Assembly: GCF_947494875.1 (NCBI RefSeq)
Contig: NZ_CANLWM010000002.1
Coordinates: 577,329-641,328, forward strand
DNA from: an uncultured Williamsia sp.
GTDB lineage: Bacteria; Actinomycetota; Actinomycetes; Mycobacteriales; Mycobacteriaceae
Direction: 5' to 3'
DNA length: 64,000 nucleotides
Shown here one piece after another: positions 28,093 to 37,304 of this stretch. The notes under the pieces are model-generated. The model had not been told where the DNA came from. It searched no databases and saw only the letters and a program-made list of their open reading frames with translations. The stretch's first letter is position 1. Each line of letters opens with the position of its first letter. The position numbers were made by a program, and so were the translations under genes.

Positions 28093-29019
28093 TCAGGTGA
28101 GGTGGACGGCCGCGGAGCCCTGGACGACGAGGGTGTCGTCGGGGGCACGGAGGTCGGCCGCGATGGACACGACCCGTCGGCCGACGCGGACGAAGCGGGT
28201 CGCGATGGTCATCTCGTCGACGTCGACGGGCGGCGAGCGGAAGAAGTCGACGGACAGGTCGGCGAGCCGGTAGTCCTGCCCGGCACCGGTCCGCGACTGC
28301 CCGGCCCACGAACACGCCTGCGCCACGACGGCCGCGACCACACCGCCGTGCATCGACCCGAGTGCGTTCGCCATCCACGGAGCCGGGCGGAACAGTGCCC
28401 CGCCGGCGGTGGGCGTCAGGCCGAGCACGTCGGCGACGGGTCCCGCGGCCATCCTGCCGTCGACGATCGCGGCGACGATCTGCTCGCCGGTCAGCACCGG
28501 GTCGATCGCCGGGGGCGGAGTGGCGTCCGCGGCGAGGCGCGCGGGTACCGGCCACCCGCGCGGACCGTCCGCTGCTGCCGCACCCGAGAGCCGTTCCCGC
28601 AGTACGTCGTCGAACACCCGACCTGTCCGCGCGCTGCGGGCGAGCACCGTGGCGACCAGGTCGTCGCCGGCGGCGACGTCGATGGAGGTGAGCCCGAACG
28701 ATCCCCCGTCGTGCCGCAGCGTCGCGACCGCGTCGAGCACGCCCTCGGGCGCGAGCCCGAGTCCGGTGGTGGCGAAGACCAGACTCGCCTGGACCACCCC
28801 CTGGTCGGCCGGCGTCTGGGCGACGAACGGTGCCCCGGCCGCGGAGTCGACGAGGACGGCCCACGCCGCGATGTCGATCCGACCCCGGTGGTCGACGAGC
28901 AGTCCGCCGAGACGCTGACGCATCCGTGTGGCCGGGGCCGTCGGCGGCTCGCCACCCACGCCGAAGACGGTGAGGGGATCGTCTCCGATCGTCAGGGAGG
29001 CGGAATCGGCTCGGGTCAT
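28093..29019 (-). CDS. Acyl-CoA thioesterase (double hotdog)
   Basis: A 308-residue thioesterase with two hotdog halves. The first (about 10-130) includes RMRQRLGGLLVDHRGRIDIAA. The second (about 170-308) carries the PaaI-type helix LGSMHGGVVAAVVAQACSW and the strand DYRLADLSVDFFRSPPVD. It should free acids from CoA esters in the cytoplasm, possibly to recover CoA from slow intermediates. The start at 29019 gives a compact N-terminus; the frame continues upstream but without homology. The array at 27974-28086 lies at its 3' end. Confidence 0.85.
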   Translation of the reverse strand: MTRADSASLTIGDDPLTVFGVGGEPPTAPATRMRQRLGGLLVDHRGRIDIAAWAVLVDSAAGAPFVAQTPADQGVVQASLVFATTGLGLAPEGVLDAVATLRHDGGSFGLTSIDVAAGDDLVATVLARSARTGRVFDDVLRERLSGAAAADGPRGWPVPARLAADATPPPAIDPVLTGEQIVAAIVDGRMAAGPVADVLGLTPTAGGALFRPAPWMANALGSMHGGVVAAVVAQACSWAGQSRTGAGQDYRLADLSVDFFRSPPVDVDEMTIATRFVRVGRRVVSIAADLRAPDDTLVVQGSAAVHLT

Positions 29020-29071
29020 GCCAGGATGCTTACCAGCAGCAACGACGACGACCGGACGCGAGGAGGTGCGA

Positions 29072-29422
29072 ATGAGTCGGACACCACATCCCGGCGCGGT
29101 GTCGCTCCTGCGCGCCGACGGCATGGCGTCCGCTCTCCTCGTGACGCTGTCGTGGTGGTCGGCGATCCTGCTCGCCGGTCCCCTCACCCCGGGCGCGGTG
29201 GCCGCGTCCGCGACCGTGGCCGTCGGCCTCGTCGTCCTGAGCCACCCGACGACACGCGCTGCCCTGGTCGCTCGACTGGCGATCCTCGTGCGTCGCCCGG
29301 CACCGCCGCCACCGCTCCCCCGGCCCGCCGCACCCGAACCGCACACACCACGGATCGCACTCCGCGCCGTCTCGACCGTCCGCCGCACCCGCGCACCGGG
29401 TGTCGTCGTCGCGACGGCCTGA
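29072..29422 (+). CDS. Small membrane protein of unknown function
   Basis: A 116-residue protein with two probable membrane helices (about residues 18-36, ASALLVTLSWWSAILLAG, and 42-58) and a proline-rich, arginine-rich cytoplasmic tail. AGGAGG (29061-29066) gives a strong ribosome site for ATG 29072. I do not recognise the family. It is followed by an ATPase and a permease gene, so it may be an accessory of that ABC system. Confidence 0.7.
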   Translation: MSRTPHPGAVSLLRADGMASALLVTLSWWSAILLAGPLTPGAVAASATVAVGLVVLSHPTTRAALVARLAILVRRPAPPPPLPRPAAPEPHTPRIALRAVSTVRRTRAPGVVVATA

Positions 29423-29502
29423 TCACACCGACGAGGCCGCCGCACCGCGCCCCTCGTCCACCCGGCGGCCCGACGGCCGTCACCGCATTCTGGAGTACAC
29501 CC

Positions 29503-30114
29503 GTGCTGTTTCTCGACCACGTCGACATCGCGATCGACGACCTGTCCCTCGTCACCGACCTCACCCTCTCCCTCGACTCGGGCACCGTGCTCGCGGTCAC
29601 CGGCCGCAACGGCAGCGGCAAATCGACGCTCCTGCAGTGCATCGCCGGCCTGCGAACCGTCGCCGGCGGCACCATCACTCTCGACGGTGTCCTCGCCGAC
29701 GAGACCGACCCCGACTTCCGCCGCCTCGTCTCCGCCCATCTGGGGGATGACGCCGTGTTCGCGGAACTGACCGTCGCCGAACACCTGGAGTTGCTGTCGA
29801 CGACCTGGCGACGCGGTCCCCGCGCCGGCGCCGAGCTGCTGGGCGACGCGGGCATCGACCATCTCGCCGACCGTTTCCCGCACACCCTCTCCACCGGACA
29901 GTGGGCCCGGTTCGATCTCTGTGCGGCGTTCCTGCCCGGAACGGCGCTCGTCGTCCTCGACGAACCCGAGACCGGACTGGATGTCGAAGGTCGTTCGTGG
30001 CTCACACATCTCGTCGACGTCGCACGTGACGGGGGATCGATCGTCGCGCTCGCCACCCACCGACCGGACATCGTCGCCGACCTGGGGCCGATCACCGTGG
30101 AGATCGGCCGATGA
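29503..30114 (+). CDS. ABC transporter ATP-binding protein
   Basis: A 203-residue ATPase with Walker A TGRNGSGKST (near residue 40), signature LSTGQWARFD, Walker B ALVVLDEPE and the H-loop ALATHRPD. It is short, as in exporter ATPases of the DUF6297-permease type. GTG 29503 has GGAG nine bases upstream. Its stop overlaps the permease start (ATGA). The transported substrate is unknown. Confidence 0.9.
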   Translation: MLFLDHVDIAIDDLSLVTDLTLSLDSGTVLAVTGRNGSGKSTLLQCIAGLRTVAGGTITLDGVLADETDPDFRRLVSAHLGDDAVFAELTVAEHLELLSTTWRRGPRAGAELLGDAGIDHLADRFPHTLSTGQWARFDLCAAFLPGTALVVLDEPETGLDVEGRSWLTHLVDVARDGGSIVALATHRPDIVADLGPITVEIGR

Positions 30115-31274
30115 CCCGCGACGACATCCCCGGCGTCCTCCTCGCGGTGGTGATCGGTGCGGGAGTGCTCTGGAACGTGCTCGGGCCCGACGCTCTCGGT
30201 GGCGTGATCACCGTCTCGGGCGGACTGATCGGTGTCGCCGTCTGGGCCGGGGCCGTGGCCGCAGGTGTCGTCGGTGTCCCGGCGTGGTGGTGGGGCCCGG
30301 TGCGCGTGTCCACCGCCCGGATGCGGTGGTCGCTCGTCGGCCCAGCCCACCGCGAACCGGCCCTGGGCGCCGCGCTCGTCCGGGTCCTCGGTGTCATCGT
30401 CGTCTCGGGCGCCGCGGTCGGGCTGATCGTGGGTGCTCTCGCGCGGTCGTCGCCCGGCGTGGGATCGCTCGGTGTCGGCATGAGCGCAGTGGTCGGAGCG
30501 GTCGTCGCGGCGGTGATCGTCGGAACAGCCTTGCTCGCACAGATGCGTCGCAGCGCGCGCCTGTCGCCGGGTGGTGCCGTGCGTCCGATCGGTCGGTGGC
30601 ACCGCCGCGTCGTGTCACCGGTCGACGGTCTGGCCGCCGCAGGGACGCTTCTCCTGATGACCGCCGACACCGAGTTCGTCGAGCACGCGCGCCGGGTTCG
30701 CTGGTGCGCTGGACACTCCGTGTCGCCGAGCCGAGCGGTCGCGAGCACGTCGGTCGTGTGGTCGATGTTCCGTGCCGACGTCGTCCGTCTCCGCCGACGC
30801 CCAGGCGATCTCCTGGCGTGGGCGGCGGTCGTCGCCCTCACAGCGGCCCTCGGACTCACGACGTCGGTGTCCGCCGGCGCACCTGCGGTCCTTGCTCTGC
30901 TCGGCTACCGCGCCGCCGGTGCGGTGGCGTCAGGCCTCCGGACGGTGACCACCACGCCCGCCCTGCGCCGGTCGCTGGCGGTGTCGGATGCACAGATGGT
31001 GCTCGCGCACAGCGTCATCCCGGCCACCGCGGTCGTTGCGTGGACGGTCGCCGCGACGATGACCGTCAGCGGGGTGTCTCCCCTCGCCTGGGCGGTGATC
31101 GCGATCGGGGTCGTCGTCGCCGCGCTGCGCCGCACGACGCGTCCCGAGTTGCCCTGGGACGCACCGGTGTACGTCACCGGTCAGGGCGGTGTGGCACAAC
31201 CTCTGCTGTTGCTGGCACTGCTGCGCGGCCACATCGCCGTCGTCGTCGTGGCGGTGGTGGCCTGCCTGATGTGA
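30111..31274 (+). CDS. ABC transporter permease-like membrane protein
   Basis: A 387-residue protein with about eight to ten hydrophobic helices in two groups (residues 10-150 and 235-385) around a basic cytoplasmic stretch (FRADVVRLRRRPGD). The layout fits actinobacterial ABC permeases such as DUF6297, but specific family membership is a guess. It is translationally coupled to the ATPase gene and ends 8 nt before the convergent reductase gene. Confidence 0.8.
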   Translation: MTRDDIPGVLLAVVIGAGVLWNVLGPDALGGVITVSGGLIGVAVWAGAVAAGVVGVPAWWWGPVRVSTARMRWSLVGPAHREPALGAALVRVLGVIVVSGAAVGLIVGALARSSPGVGSLGVGMSAVVGAVVAAVIVGTALLAQMRRSARLSPGGAVRPIGRWHRRVVSPVDGLAAAGTLLLMTADTEFVEHARRVRWCAGHSVSPSRAVASTSVVWSMFRADVVRLRRRPGDLLAWAAVVALTAALGLTTSVSAGAPAVLALLGYRAAGAVASGLRTVTTTPALRRSLAVSDAQMVLAHSVIPATAVVAWTVAATMTVSGVSPLAWAVIAIGVVVAALRRTTRPELPWDAPVYVTGQGGVAQPLLLLALLRGHIAVVVVAVVACLM

Positions 31275-31282
31275 TCACGACC

Positions 31283-32371
31283 TCAGCGCTGGAACCGTCC
31301 CGCGAACGCCCGCAGCGGGAGGTCCGCGCTGGTGATGATCCCGGGCCGGGCCTCGTGCACCGATCGGATCGAGTTGATGGCCGGCAGGCCGGTCACCGTC
31401 ATGCCGATCGACGCGAAATCGCTCGGGTCGTCGAGTCGAACGCCGGGCTTGGGGAAGATCATGTGCTTGCTGTAGATGTTCGGGTCACCCTTGATGTGGG
31501 TGATGTAGCAGCCCTTGATGTCCCACGCAGGATCGGTGTGCGGCGTCATCTGCCACTCGAGGTGGGTCTCGACGCGCGGCACCCCGTCGACGATCCCCTG
31601 GTACTTGATGTAGTTCGCCCCCAGTGATCCCTTCGGCATCTGGTACCAGCCGAGGTCGACGTCCTTCGTGCAGGCACCGAGTTCGTAGGAGAACGCGACC
31701 TCGTCGAGCGGGAGATCGAAGGCGTCGGCCATGAGCCGCACACTGTCCTCGAACACGGCGGTGTACTTGTACAACGAGTCGGGGATGGTCGGGTCGTCGA
31801 CGGGGCGCCCGTAGCCGACCTCTTTCCACGTCTCGACGGAGTGGTGGCAGGAGACGTCGACGGACTCGGTGACGGTGATGTTCTCGATCTCGGCGACGTC
31901 GGCGGTGTGGACGATGCCGAGGATCTGCGCGAGGCCCGGGTTCATGCCCGTGCCGTAGAAGGTGGATCCGCCCTTCTGGCAGGCGGCGTCGAGGACCTCG
32001 GTGATCGGCCTGCCCGACGGATGGCTGTGGTTGGCGTTGCGGTGGTGCCCGGTGATGAAGTCGGCGGTGGTGACGACGTCGATACCCGCCTCGAGGACCG
32101 GCACGTACAGATCCTCGTCCGGGAAGACGCCGTGGAACGTCACGACATCCGGTTTCGCGGCGATGATCTCGTCGATGCTGCCGGTCGCGATCACCCCGTT
32201 GGGTTCGAGGCCGGCGAGCACACCCGCGTCCTGACCAACCTTGTTCGGCGAATAGCAGTGCACGCCGACGAGTTCGAGATCGCGGTGTGTGGCGATCCGC
32301 TTGATCATCTCGGAGCCGACGTTGCCGGTGGCCACCTGGAAGACGCGGATGGGTGTCGATGGTGTTGTCAT
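31283..32371 (-). CDS. DapB-like NAD(P)H-dependent reductase
   Basis: A 362-residue Rossmann protein opening IRVFQVATGNVGSEMIKRI (nucleotide-binding) with VTFHGVFPDEDLYVPVLEAG and FYGTGMNPGLAQILG. This family is often labelled dihydrodipicolinate reductase-like or 2,4-diaminopentanoate dehydrogenase-like. It is much larger than DapB and so has another substrate. Homologues accompany steroid or xenobiotic oxygenases in mycolic-acid bacteria. It lies 14 nt after the Rieske gene, in one operon. Confidence 0.85.
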   Translation of the reverse strand: MTTPSTPIRVFQVATGNVGSEMIKRIATHRDLELVGVHCYSPNKVGQDAGVLAGLEPNGVIATGSIDEIIAAKPDVVTFHGVFPDEDLYVPVLEAGIDVVTTADFITGHHRNANHSHPSGRPITEVLDAACQKGGSTFYGTGMNPGLAQILGIVHTADVAEIENITVTESVDVSCHHSVETWKEVGYGRPVDDPTIPDSLYKYTAVFEDSVRLMADAFDLPLDEVAFSYELGACTKDVDLGWYQMPKGSLGANYIKYQGIVDGVPRVETHLEWQMTPHTDPAWDIKGCYITHIKGDPNIYSKHMIFPKPGVRLDDPSDFASIGMTVTGLPAINSIRSVHEARPGIITSADLPLRAFAGRFQR

Positions 32372-32385
32372 GGTGAGCCTCTCGG

Positions 32386-33408
32386 TCAGCGGGTGGTGTG
32401 CGCGCGGGCGGCGGCGGCGACGGGATCGAAGTCGTCGGGGTAGAACTGCGTCGCCCAGCGTCGGATGGCGGTGAAGCCGGCGAACTCCTTCGGGGACAGA
32501 GCCGGCGGGTCGGAGTAGCGCTGGTGCTTCCAGATGTGGACGTCGTTGCTGAACTGTTCGATGACACCCGCGGCGTGCCGGAGTGCCCGACTGGTTGGTT
32601 CCGGGCTGTCGTCACCGGGCTTGCGGCCGATCCAGGTGGTGAACCGCACGTCGGACGTGGTCGCGTCGATAGGGGTGACCGCGGTGAGAGTCCTGTTGTC
32701 GATCATCCCCCAGCTCTTGGTGCACGCGACGCCGATCCCCGAGTTGATCGCCTGGACACCGCTGTTGATCTCGTCGGCGGGCACATCGTCGAAGGCGACG
32801 GTGAAGTCGACGTAGGACACCGGTGCGTCGAAGTCGTGTCGGGTGAACTCCGGGACCAGCGGGGTGTCGTGCACGTATGTGAAATGCGCGAAATCGACCC
32901 CGTTCTCCATCACGTACTGCGGGTGGATCTCGACGCCGGGCTCGTACAGGGTGCTGTGGCCGTACGCGGGGTAGTAGTCGGCCTCGCTCTTCCCGTCGTC
33001 GAACCCGGTGAGCGCCGCGGCGACGCCGAAGTAGGGATCCCGGCGCTGCTCGTCGTGCCAGATGAAGATCGACTCGCTGTGTTCCTCGACCGGGTAGGTC
33101 CGGATCTTCCGACCCTTGTTCGGACGCTTCTCGTAGGGCACACAGACGTTGCGCCCCTCGGTGTTCCATTCCCATCCGTGGAAGGGGCACCGGACGATCT
33201 CCCCGTCGACGGTGCCGCCGAATCCCAGGTGGGCACCCAGGTGTTCACAGTAGGCGTCCATGACGGTCACCTGTCCCGTGGCCGACCGCCACGCGACCAT
33301 CTCGGTGTCGAAGTAGTGCATGCGGTGCACGGCGCCGACAGCGATCTCGGCCGACCACGCGACCTGGAACCATCCGGTCGGCCTCATCGGCAGGGGCGTC
33401 TTCGCCAT
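32386..33408 (-). CDS. Rieske non-heme iron oxygenase, KshA-like
   Basis: A 340-residue terminal oxygenase. The Rieske [2Fe-2S] motif is complete as C-x-H-x17-C-x2-H (CEHLGAHLG to CPFHGW). The mononuclear iron site has H-x4-H in DFAHFTYVHD. Length and the opening (PTGWFQVAWSAEI) resemble KshA, the 3-ketosteroid 9-alpha-hydroxylase oxygenase, so a steroid or polycyclic substrate is likely. No KshB-type reductase adjoins it. It is divergent from a TetR gene, with an inverted repeat between. Confidence 0.88.
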   Translation of the reverse strand: MAKTPLPMRPTGWFQVAWSAEIAVGAVHRMHYFDTEMVAWRSATGQVTVMDAYCEHLGAHLGFGGTVDGEIVRCPFHGWEWNTEGRNVCVPYEKRPNKGRKIRTYPVEEHSESIFIWHDEQRRDPYFGVAAALTGFDDGKSEADYYPAYGHSTLYEPGVEIHPQYVMENGVDFAHFTYVHDTPLVPEFTRHDFDAPVSYVDFTVAFDDVPADEINSGVQAINSGIGVACTKSWGMIDNRTLTAVTPIDATTSDVRFTTWIGRKPGDDSPEPTSRALRHAAGVIEQFSNDVHIWKHQRYSDPPALSPKEFAGFTAIRRWATQFYPDDFDPVAAAARAHTTR

Positions 33409-33468
33409 CGCTGTCCTTCCGCTGTCCCTCGGGCGACGTCTCCGACCGTAGAGGGTTCTGTGAAAAAA

Positions 33469-33482
33469 AGACAGAGGTGTCT
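33469..33482. promoter_or_regulatory. Inverted repeat between Rieske and TetR genes
   Basis: AGACA-GAGG-TGTCT has perfect 5-bp arms in the divergent space, next to an A7 tract. Its place fits an operator for the TetR at 33513, but the arms are short. Confidence 0.45.
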
Positions 33483-33512
33483 GCGAAACAGCCTGACCAG
33501 TACCCTTCGGTC

Positions 33513-34172
33513 ATGGTCGAGACCGGTGTGGCGGAACGCCGCGCGAACAAGCGCGGCCAGGCGACGCGCGAATCGATGCTCGACGCGGCGCTGCACGCCC
33601 TGGCGACAGGCGACCCCGGGTCGGTGTCGGGCAACCGGATCGCCAAGGACGCCGGCGCGACATGGGGTGCCATCAAGTACCAGTTCGGGGACATCGACGG
33701 CCTCTGGGCAGCGGTGCTGCGGTACACCGCGGAACGTCGCGGGGACCTCCCCGCCAAGTCGGCACCGGGCGCGACGCTGCGCGAACGCGTCGCGACGATC
33801 GTCGACAACCTCTACGACGGCCTGTCGGGCACCGACTCCCGCGCCATCGAGACACTGCGCGCGGCGATGCCTCGTGACCGCGACGAATTCGAGCGTCTGT
33901 TCCCGCTCACCGCAGCCGAATTCGCGTCCTGGCGCGAGGCGTGGCTCGACACGTGTCGACGCGCCTTCGCCGGACTCGGCGTCGACCCCGACCGCCTGGC
34001 CGAGGTGGCCGCCTTCATCCCGGGCGCCATGCGCGGCATCGTCTCCGAGCGGCAGCTCGGCTCCTACAACGATCTCGACCTCGCACGCGTCGGACTCACG
34101 AACGCGATCGTCGCCTACCTCGACCCGGGCGTGGCCCGACCCACCCCGGCACCTGCCCACCGCCGGAGGTAG
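33513..34172 (+). CDS. TetR-family regulator of the KshA-like oxygenase
   Basis: A 219-residue TetR protein. The DNA-binding domain is at about residues 12-60 (GSVSGNRIAKDAGATWGAIKY, an HTH with W in the recognition helix), then a long ligand-binding domain. ATG 33513 is chosen; a GTG at 33477 would add 12 residues and overlap the inverted repeat. It is divergent from the Rieske gene it probably controls. Its last 58 bp overlap the convergent TetR gene at 34115-34711. Confidence 0.88.
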   Translation: MVETGVAERRANKRGQATRESMLDAALHALATGDPGSVSGNRIAKDAGATWGAIKYQFGDIDGLWAAVLRYTAERRGDLPAKSAPGATLRERVATIVDNLYDGLSGTDSRAIETLRAAMPRDRDEFERLFPLTAAEFASWREAWLDTCRRAFAGLGVDPDRLAEVAAFIPGAMRGIVSERQLGSYNDLDLARVGLTNAIVAYLDPGVARPTPAPAHRRR

Positions 34173-34711
34173 CGGCGCAGTTCTGCGCCGTCGCGCGGGG
34201 GGTCACCGGGGTCGACGAGGAACGACTGCACCGTCCGCAGCATGTGTTCCACCAGCTCGTCGCGGTCGGTGTCGGTCCACCCGGTCCAGTCGATGCCGTA
34301 GCCGTCGACGATGGACCGGCCCAGTGCCACGGCCCGTGGCGACGTGACGGCGGCGACCGCATCGCCACCGGTGAAGAGAAGTGCGAAACGCCTGTTGGCC
34401 CTCAGCATCTCCACCGTCCGCGCGATGGCCTCGACGACGGCCTCGGACACGTCCGTGATCCCGCTCGTCGCCGCGGCGAGGTCGCGGACGAGCTGCTCGG
34501 CAGCGCGTTCGGCGGCCGCGCGCACGAGCTCGTCGGTACCGGCGAAGTACCGGTAGACGGTTTGCCGCGTGACCCCGAGCGCTTTGGCCACCTGGAGGAT
34601 CGACGGACTCGCCGCGCCGGAATCGATGAGCTCGCCGGTCACACGCAGGATCCGCTCGACAGCCTCGTCGTCTGATGCCGGGGTGTCACCACCCCAGCCG
34701 TGAGTCCGCAT
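34115..34711 (-). CDS. TetR-family regulator
   Basis: A 198-residue TetR protein with an HTH at about residues 38-62 (ILQVAKALGVTRQTVYRYF) and a C-terminal domain rich in acidic residues. It is divergent from the second Rieske gene (34770) and probably represses it; the 58-bp space holds no clear palindrome. The 3' end overlaps the convergent TetR gene by 58 bp, so the two regulators cannot both be lengthened or trimmed freely. ATG 34711 follows the usual N-terminal length. Confidence 0.88.
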   Translation of the reverse strand: MRTHGWGGDTPASDDEAVERILRVTGELIDSGAASPSILQVAKALGVTRQTVYRYFAGTDELVRAAAERAAEQLVRDLAAATSGITDVSEAVVEAIARTVEMLRANRRFALLFTGGDAVAAVTSPRAVALGRSIVDGYGIDWTGWTDTDRDELVEHMLRTVQSFLVDPGDPPRDGAELRRYLRRWAGAGVGRATPGSR

Positions 34712-34769
34712 CGAATCAGTCAACCAGTGAACGGAGCCAAAACGGGTAGACAGTACGGCGCGCCAGTGT

Positions 34770-35957
34770 ATGGTCACGATCATGACGTCCACGCTCGGCT
34801 CCACGACTCCCCTCGGCCCCGATCTGACGCGCCGCGGACTCGATCTCGCGCTCGCGGGGACGACGGACATGGCCCCGACGACCATGCGTGTGCCGCTGAG
34901 CTATTACTCCGACGACAAGCTGACCGACATCGAACAGACGACGATCCTGCGTCGCACGCCCCTGGCCGTGCTCGCGTCGGCGCAGATCCCCGTCGTCGAC
35001 GACTACGTCGTCCGCGAGGTCATCGGCGACTCGCTGCTCATCACCCGTGACCGCGACGGCACCGCGCACGTCTTCCTGAACTACTGCCGTCACCGCGGAG
35101 CGATGCCGGCCTGCGGCGCGGGCAACGCGCGCCGGTTCACCTGCCCGTATCACGCCTGGGTCTACGACAACCGCGGTCGCCTCAAGGGGGTTCCCGGGCG
35201 GGCCGGTTTCGACGACGTCGACCTCGACTCCTACGGGCTCGTCGAACTGCCCAGCGAGGAGCGGCACGGGTGGGTGTGGGCGGTCCTCACCGCCGGCGCC
35301 GAACTCGACCTCGACGCCCATCTCGGCAGCATCGGACCCGAACTGGAGCAGTTCGACTTCGGGGCGTACCAGTACCACGACGAGCGGTTCCTCGACTCGG
35401 ACGTGAACTGGAAGGGTGCGCTCGAGGCGTTCGCCGAGGGATACCACTTCCCGTTCGTCCACGGAGACAGCGTCATCGGACAGAACACGATCGCGAACAC
35501 GCATGTCTACGACGCCTTCGGGAAACACCATCGGATCGGCTTCCCGTTCACCTGGATCACCGCCCTCGAGGGCACAGAGCCCGATGCGCAGCACTGGGAC
35601 CCGACCTCGCAGATGGGCCTGATCTACTGGATCTACCCCAACCTCATCCTGGCGAACAGTCCGGTGGGCGTGGAGGTGATCGACATCCTCCCCGACGGGG
35701 CCGCGGGCAGGTGCCGCATCCGGCATAGTTGGATGGCGAAGTACCCGGCGACGACCGACGAGCAGCGCGAACTCTACGACGGCATCTTCGCCCAGGTGCA
35801 CGCGGCGGTCCGCGACGAGGACTTCACCATGCTGCCGCAGTGCAGCCAGGGTGCACAGCGCGGACAACACGACCACATGCTGCTGGGCCGCAACGAGATC
35901 GGCGTGCAGAACATGGTCCGGGTGCTGTCGGGGGCCCTCGGCATCTCCCTCGCCTGA
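34770..35957 (+). CDS. Rieske aromatic-ring-hydroxylating-type oxygenase alpha subunit
   Basis: A 395-residue Rieske oxygenase. The cluster motif is C-x-H-x16-C-x2-H (CRHRGAMPACG to TCPYHAW), and the iron site is H-x4-H in EGYHFPFVHGD. The N-terminal LSYYSDDKLTDIEQTTILRR is typical of ring-hydroxylating dioxygenase alpha subunits. No beta subunit, ferredoxin or reductase is next to it. ATG 34770 or 34782 may be the start; neither has a Shine-Dalgarno. The adjacent divergent TetR is its likely regulator. Confidence 0.88.
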   Translation: MVTIMTSTLGSTTPLGPDLTRRGLDLALAGTTDMAPTTMRVPLSYYSDDKLTDIEQTTILRRTPLAVLASAQIPVVDDYVVREVIGDSLLITRDRDGTAHVFLNYCRHRGAMPACGAGNARRFTCPYHAWVYDNRGRLKGVPGRAGFDDVDLDSYGLVELPSEERHGWVWAVLTAGAELDLDAHLGSIGPELEQFDFGAYQYHDERFLDSDVNWKGALEAFAEGYHFPFVHGDSVIGQNTIANTHVYDAFGKHHRIGFPFTWITALEGTEPDAQHWDPTSQMGLIYWIYPNLILANSPVGVEVIDILPDGAAGRCRIRHSWMAKYPATTDEQRELYDGIFAQVHAAVRDEDFTMLPQCSQGAQRGQHDHMLLGRNEIGVQNMVRVLSGALGISLA

Positions 35958-36059
35958 CGTGCCGATCTCATCGTGAGACTCGGCGCGTGGTGTCGGGGGG
36001 CGTCACCGCTGGTCAGAGCCCTGACGTGAGGGGGCCCGCCTGCTCCGACGAGATGGCCC

Positions 36060-37304
36060 GTGTCGACATCGGCGTCATCGTTGAACGGGCGGCGCCACGA
36101 GGTCCACTCTGGTGGGGTGTTCGATCTCTCCGATCCCTACCCCGAACTCCTCGAGCTCACCCGGACCGCACCCGTGAGCCGTATCGGTGACTCGTCGTTC
36201 TTCGCCGTCACCGCGTGGGATCTGCTGGCCGACGCGGTCGCCCGCACAGACAATTTCTCGTCGAACCTCACGGCGACGATGGTGTGGAACGAGGACGGGA
36301 CGGTCGAGGAGTACCCGATCGCCGAGCTCGGTTCGCCGATCCATGTCCTTGCCACCGCCGACGATCCCGACCACAAGGCTCACCGTGCCCTGGTCATGCC
36401 GTCTCTGGTCGCCAAGCGCGTCCGCGCCCTGGAGCCGTTCATCAGTCAGACCCTGGAGCGCCTGTGGTCCGACGGCGTCGTCGACGGCCGTCTCGACTGG
36501 ATGTCCGCCATCGCGCAGCGTCTGCCCATGGCCGTGGTGGCAGAACTCCTCGGGTTCCCCACCTACGACATCGACGATCTCGTGCGATGGTCCTTCGCCG
36601 CGACGGTCCTGCTCGACGGTGTCGTCACCCCGGCCCAGCTCGAGTCGGCCAGGAGGGAGGTCGGCGAGCTCACCGTGTATCTGTCGCAGGCCTTCGACGC
36701 CGCCGTGGCGAACCCGGGCGAGAACGTGCTCGGCGACCTCGCCCGGCTCGTCGACGCCGGGGACCTCGACCAGGGCACCGCGGTGATCATCGGGGTGCAA
36801 CTGGTCGCGGCGGGCGCGGAGTCGACGGTGAGCCTTCTCGGCAACGCGGTGTACCTCCTGGGACGCAATCCGGATGTGGTGCAGGCGATCCGCGACGACC
36901 GCGATCTCGTACCGGTGTTCATCGAGGAGGCACTGCGTCTGGAGTCGCCGTTCCGGGGGCACTACCGCCACGTCGTCGCCGACACCACCCTCGGGGACGT
37001 CGCCCTGCCCGCGGGGTCGCATCTCTACCTCATGTGGGGTGCGGCGAACCGCGACCCCGCGAACTTCGACCGACCCGACGAGATCGACCTCGATCCCGCC
37101 GCGCGTCGTTCGCACATGGCGTTCGGCAAAGGCTTGCACCTGTGCGTGGGAGCCGCCCTGGCACGCCTGGAGGGTCGGGTCGCGATCGACCATCTTCTCG
37201 ACCGCACCCCGAACGGCTTCACCGTCGACACCGCGGACCCCGACTGGGAACGCAGCCTGCTCGTGCGCCGTCTCCGACGCCTGCCGGTGCAGGTCGGCGC
37301 ATAG
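36060..37304 (+). CDS. Cytochrome P450
   Basis: A P450 of about 414 residues. The I-helix reads VAAGAESTVSLL (Glu in place of the usual Asp/Glu-Thr order), the ExxR is EEALRLESP, and the heme loop FGKGLHLCVGAALARLEG carries the cysteine ligand near residue 362. I cannot assign a CYP family. The start is doubtful: GTG 36060 is taken, but a GTG at 36117 (VFDLSDPYP) also fits the usual P450 opening. Its stop overlaps the next start as TAGTG. Confidence 0.88.
   Translation: MSTSASSLNGRRHEVHSGGVFDLSDPYPELLELTRTAPVSRIGDSSFFAVTAWDLLADAVARTDNFSSNLTATMVWNEDGTVEEYPIAELGSPIHVLATADDPDHKAHRALVMPSLVAKRVRALEPFISQTLERLWSDGVVDGRLDWMSAIAQRLPMAVVAELLGFPTYDIDDLVRWSFAATVLLDGVVTPAQLESARREVGELTVYLSQAFDAAVANPGENVLGDLARLVDAGDLDQGTAVIIGVQLVAAGAESTVSLLGNAVYLLGRNPDVVQAIRDDRDLVPVFIEEALRLESPFRGHYRHVVADTTLGDVALPAGSHLYLMWGAANRDPANFDRPDEIDLDPAARRSHMAFGKGLHLCVGAALARLEGRVAIDHLLDRTPNGFTVDTADPDWERSLLVRRLRRLPVQVGA

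Noticed and set aside
34712..34769. An operator between the second TetR gene and the second Rieske gene
   Set aside because: Only GGCGCGCC (8 bp) is truly palindromic and flanks do not match; ACAGT and AGTGT half sites are too weak to call.
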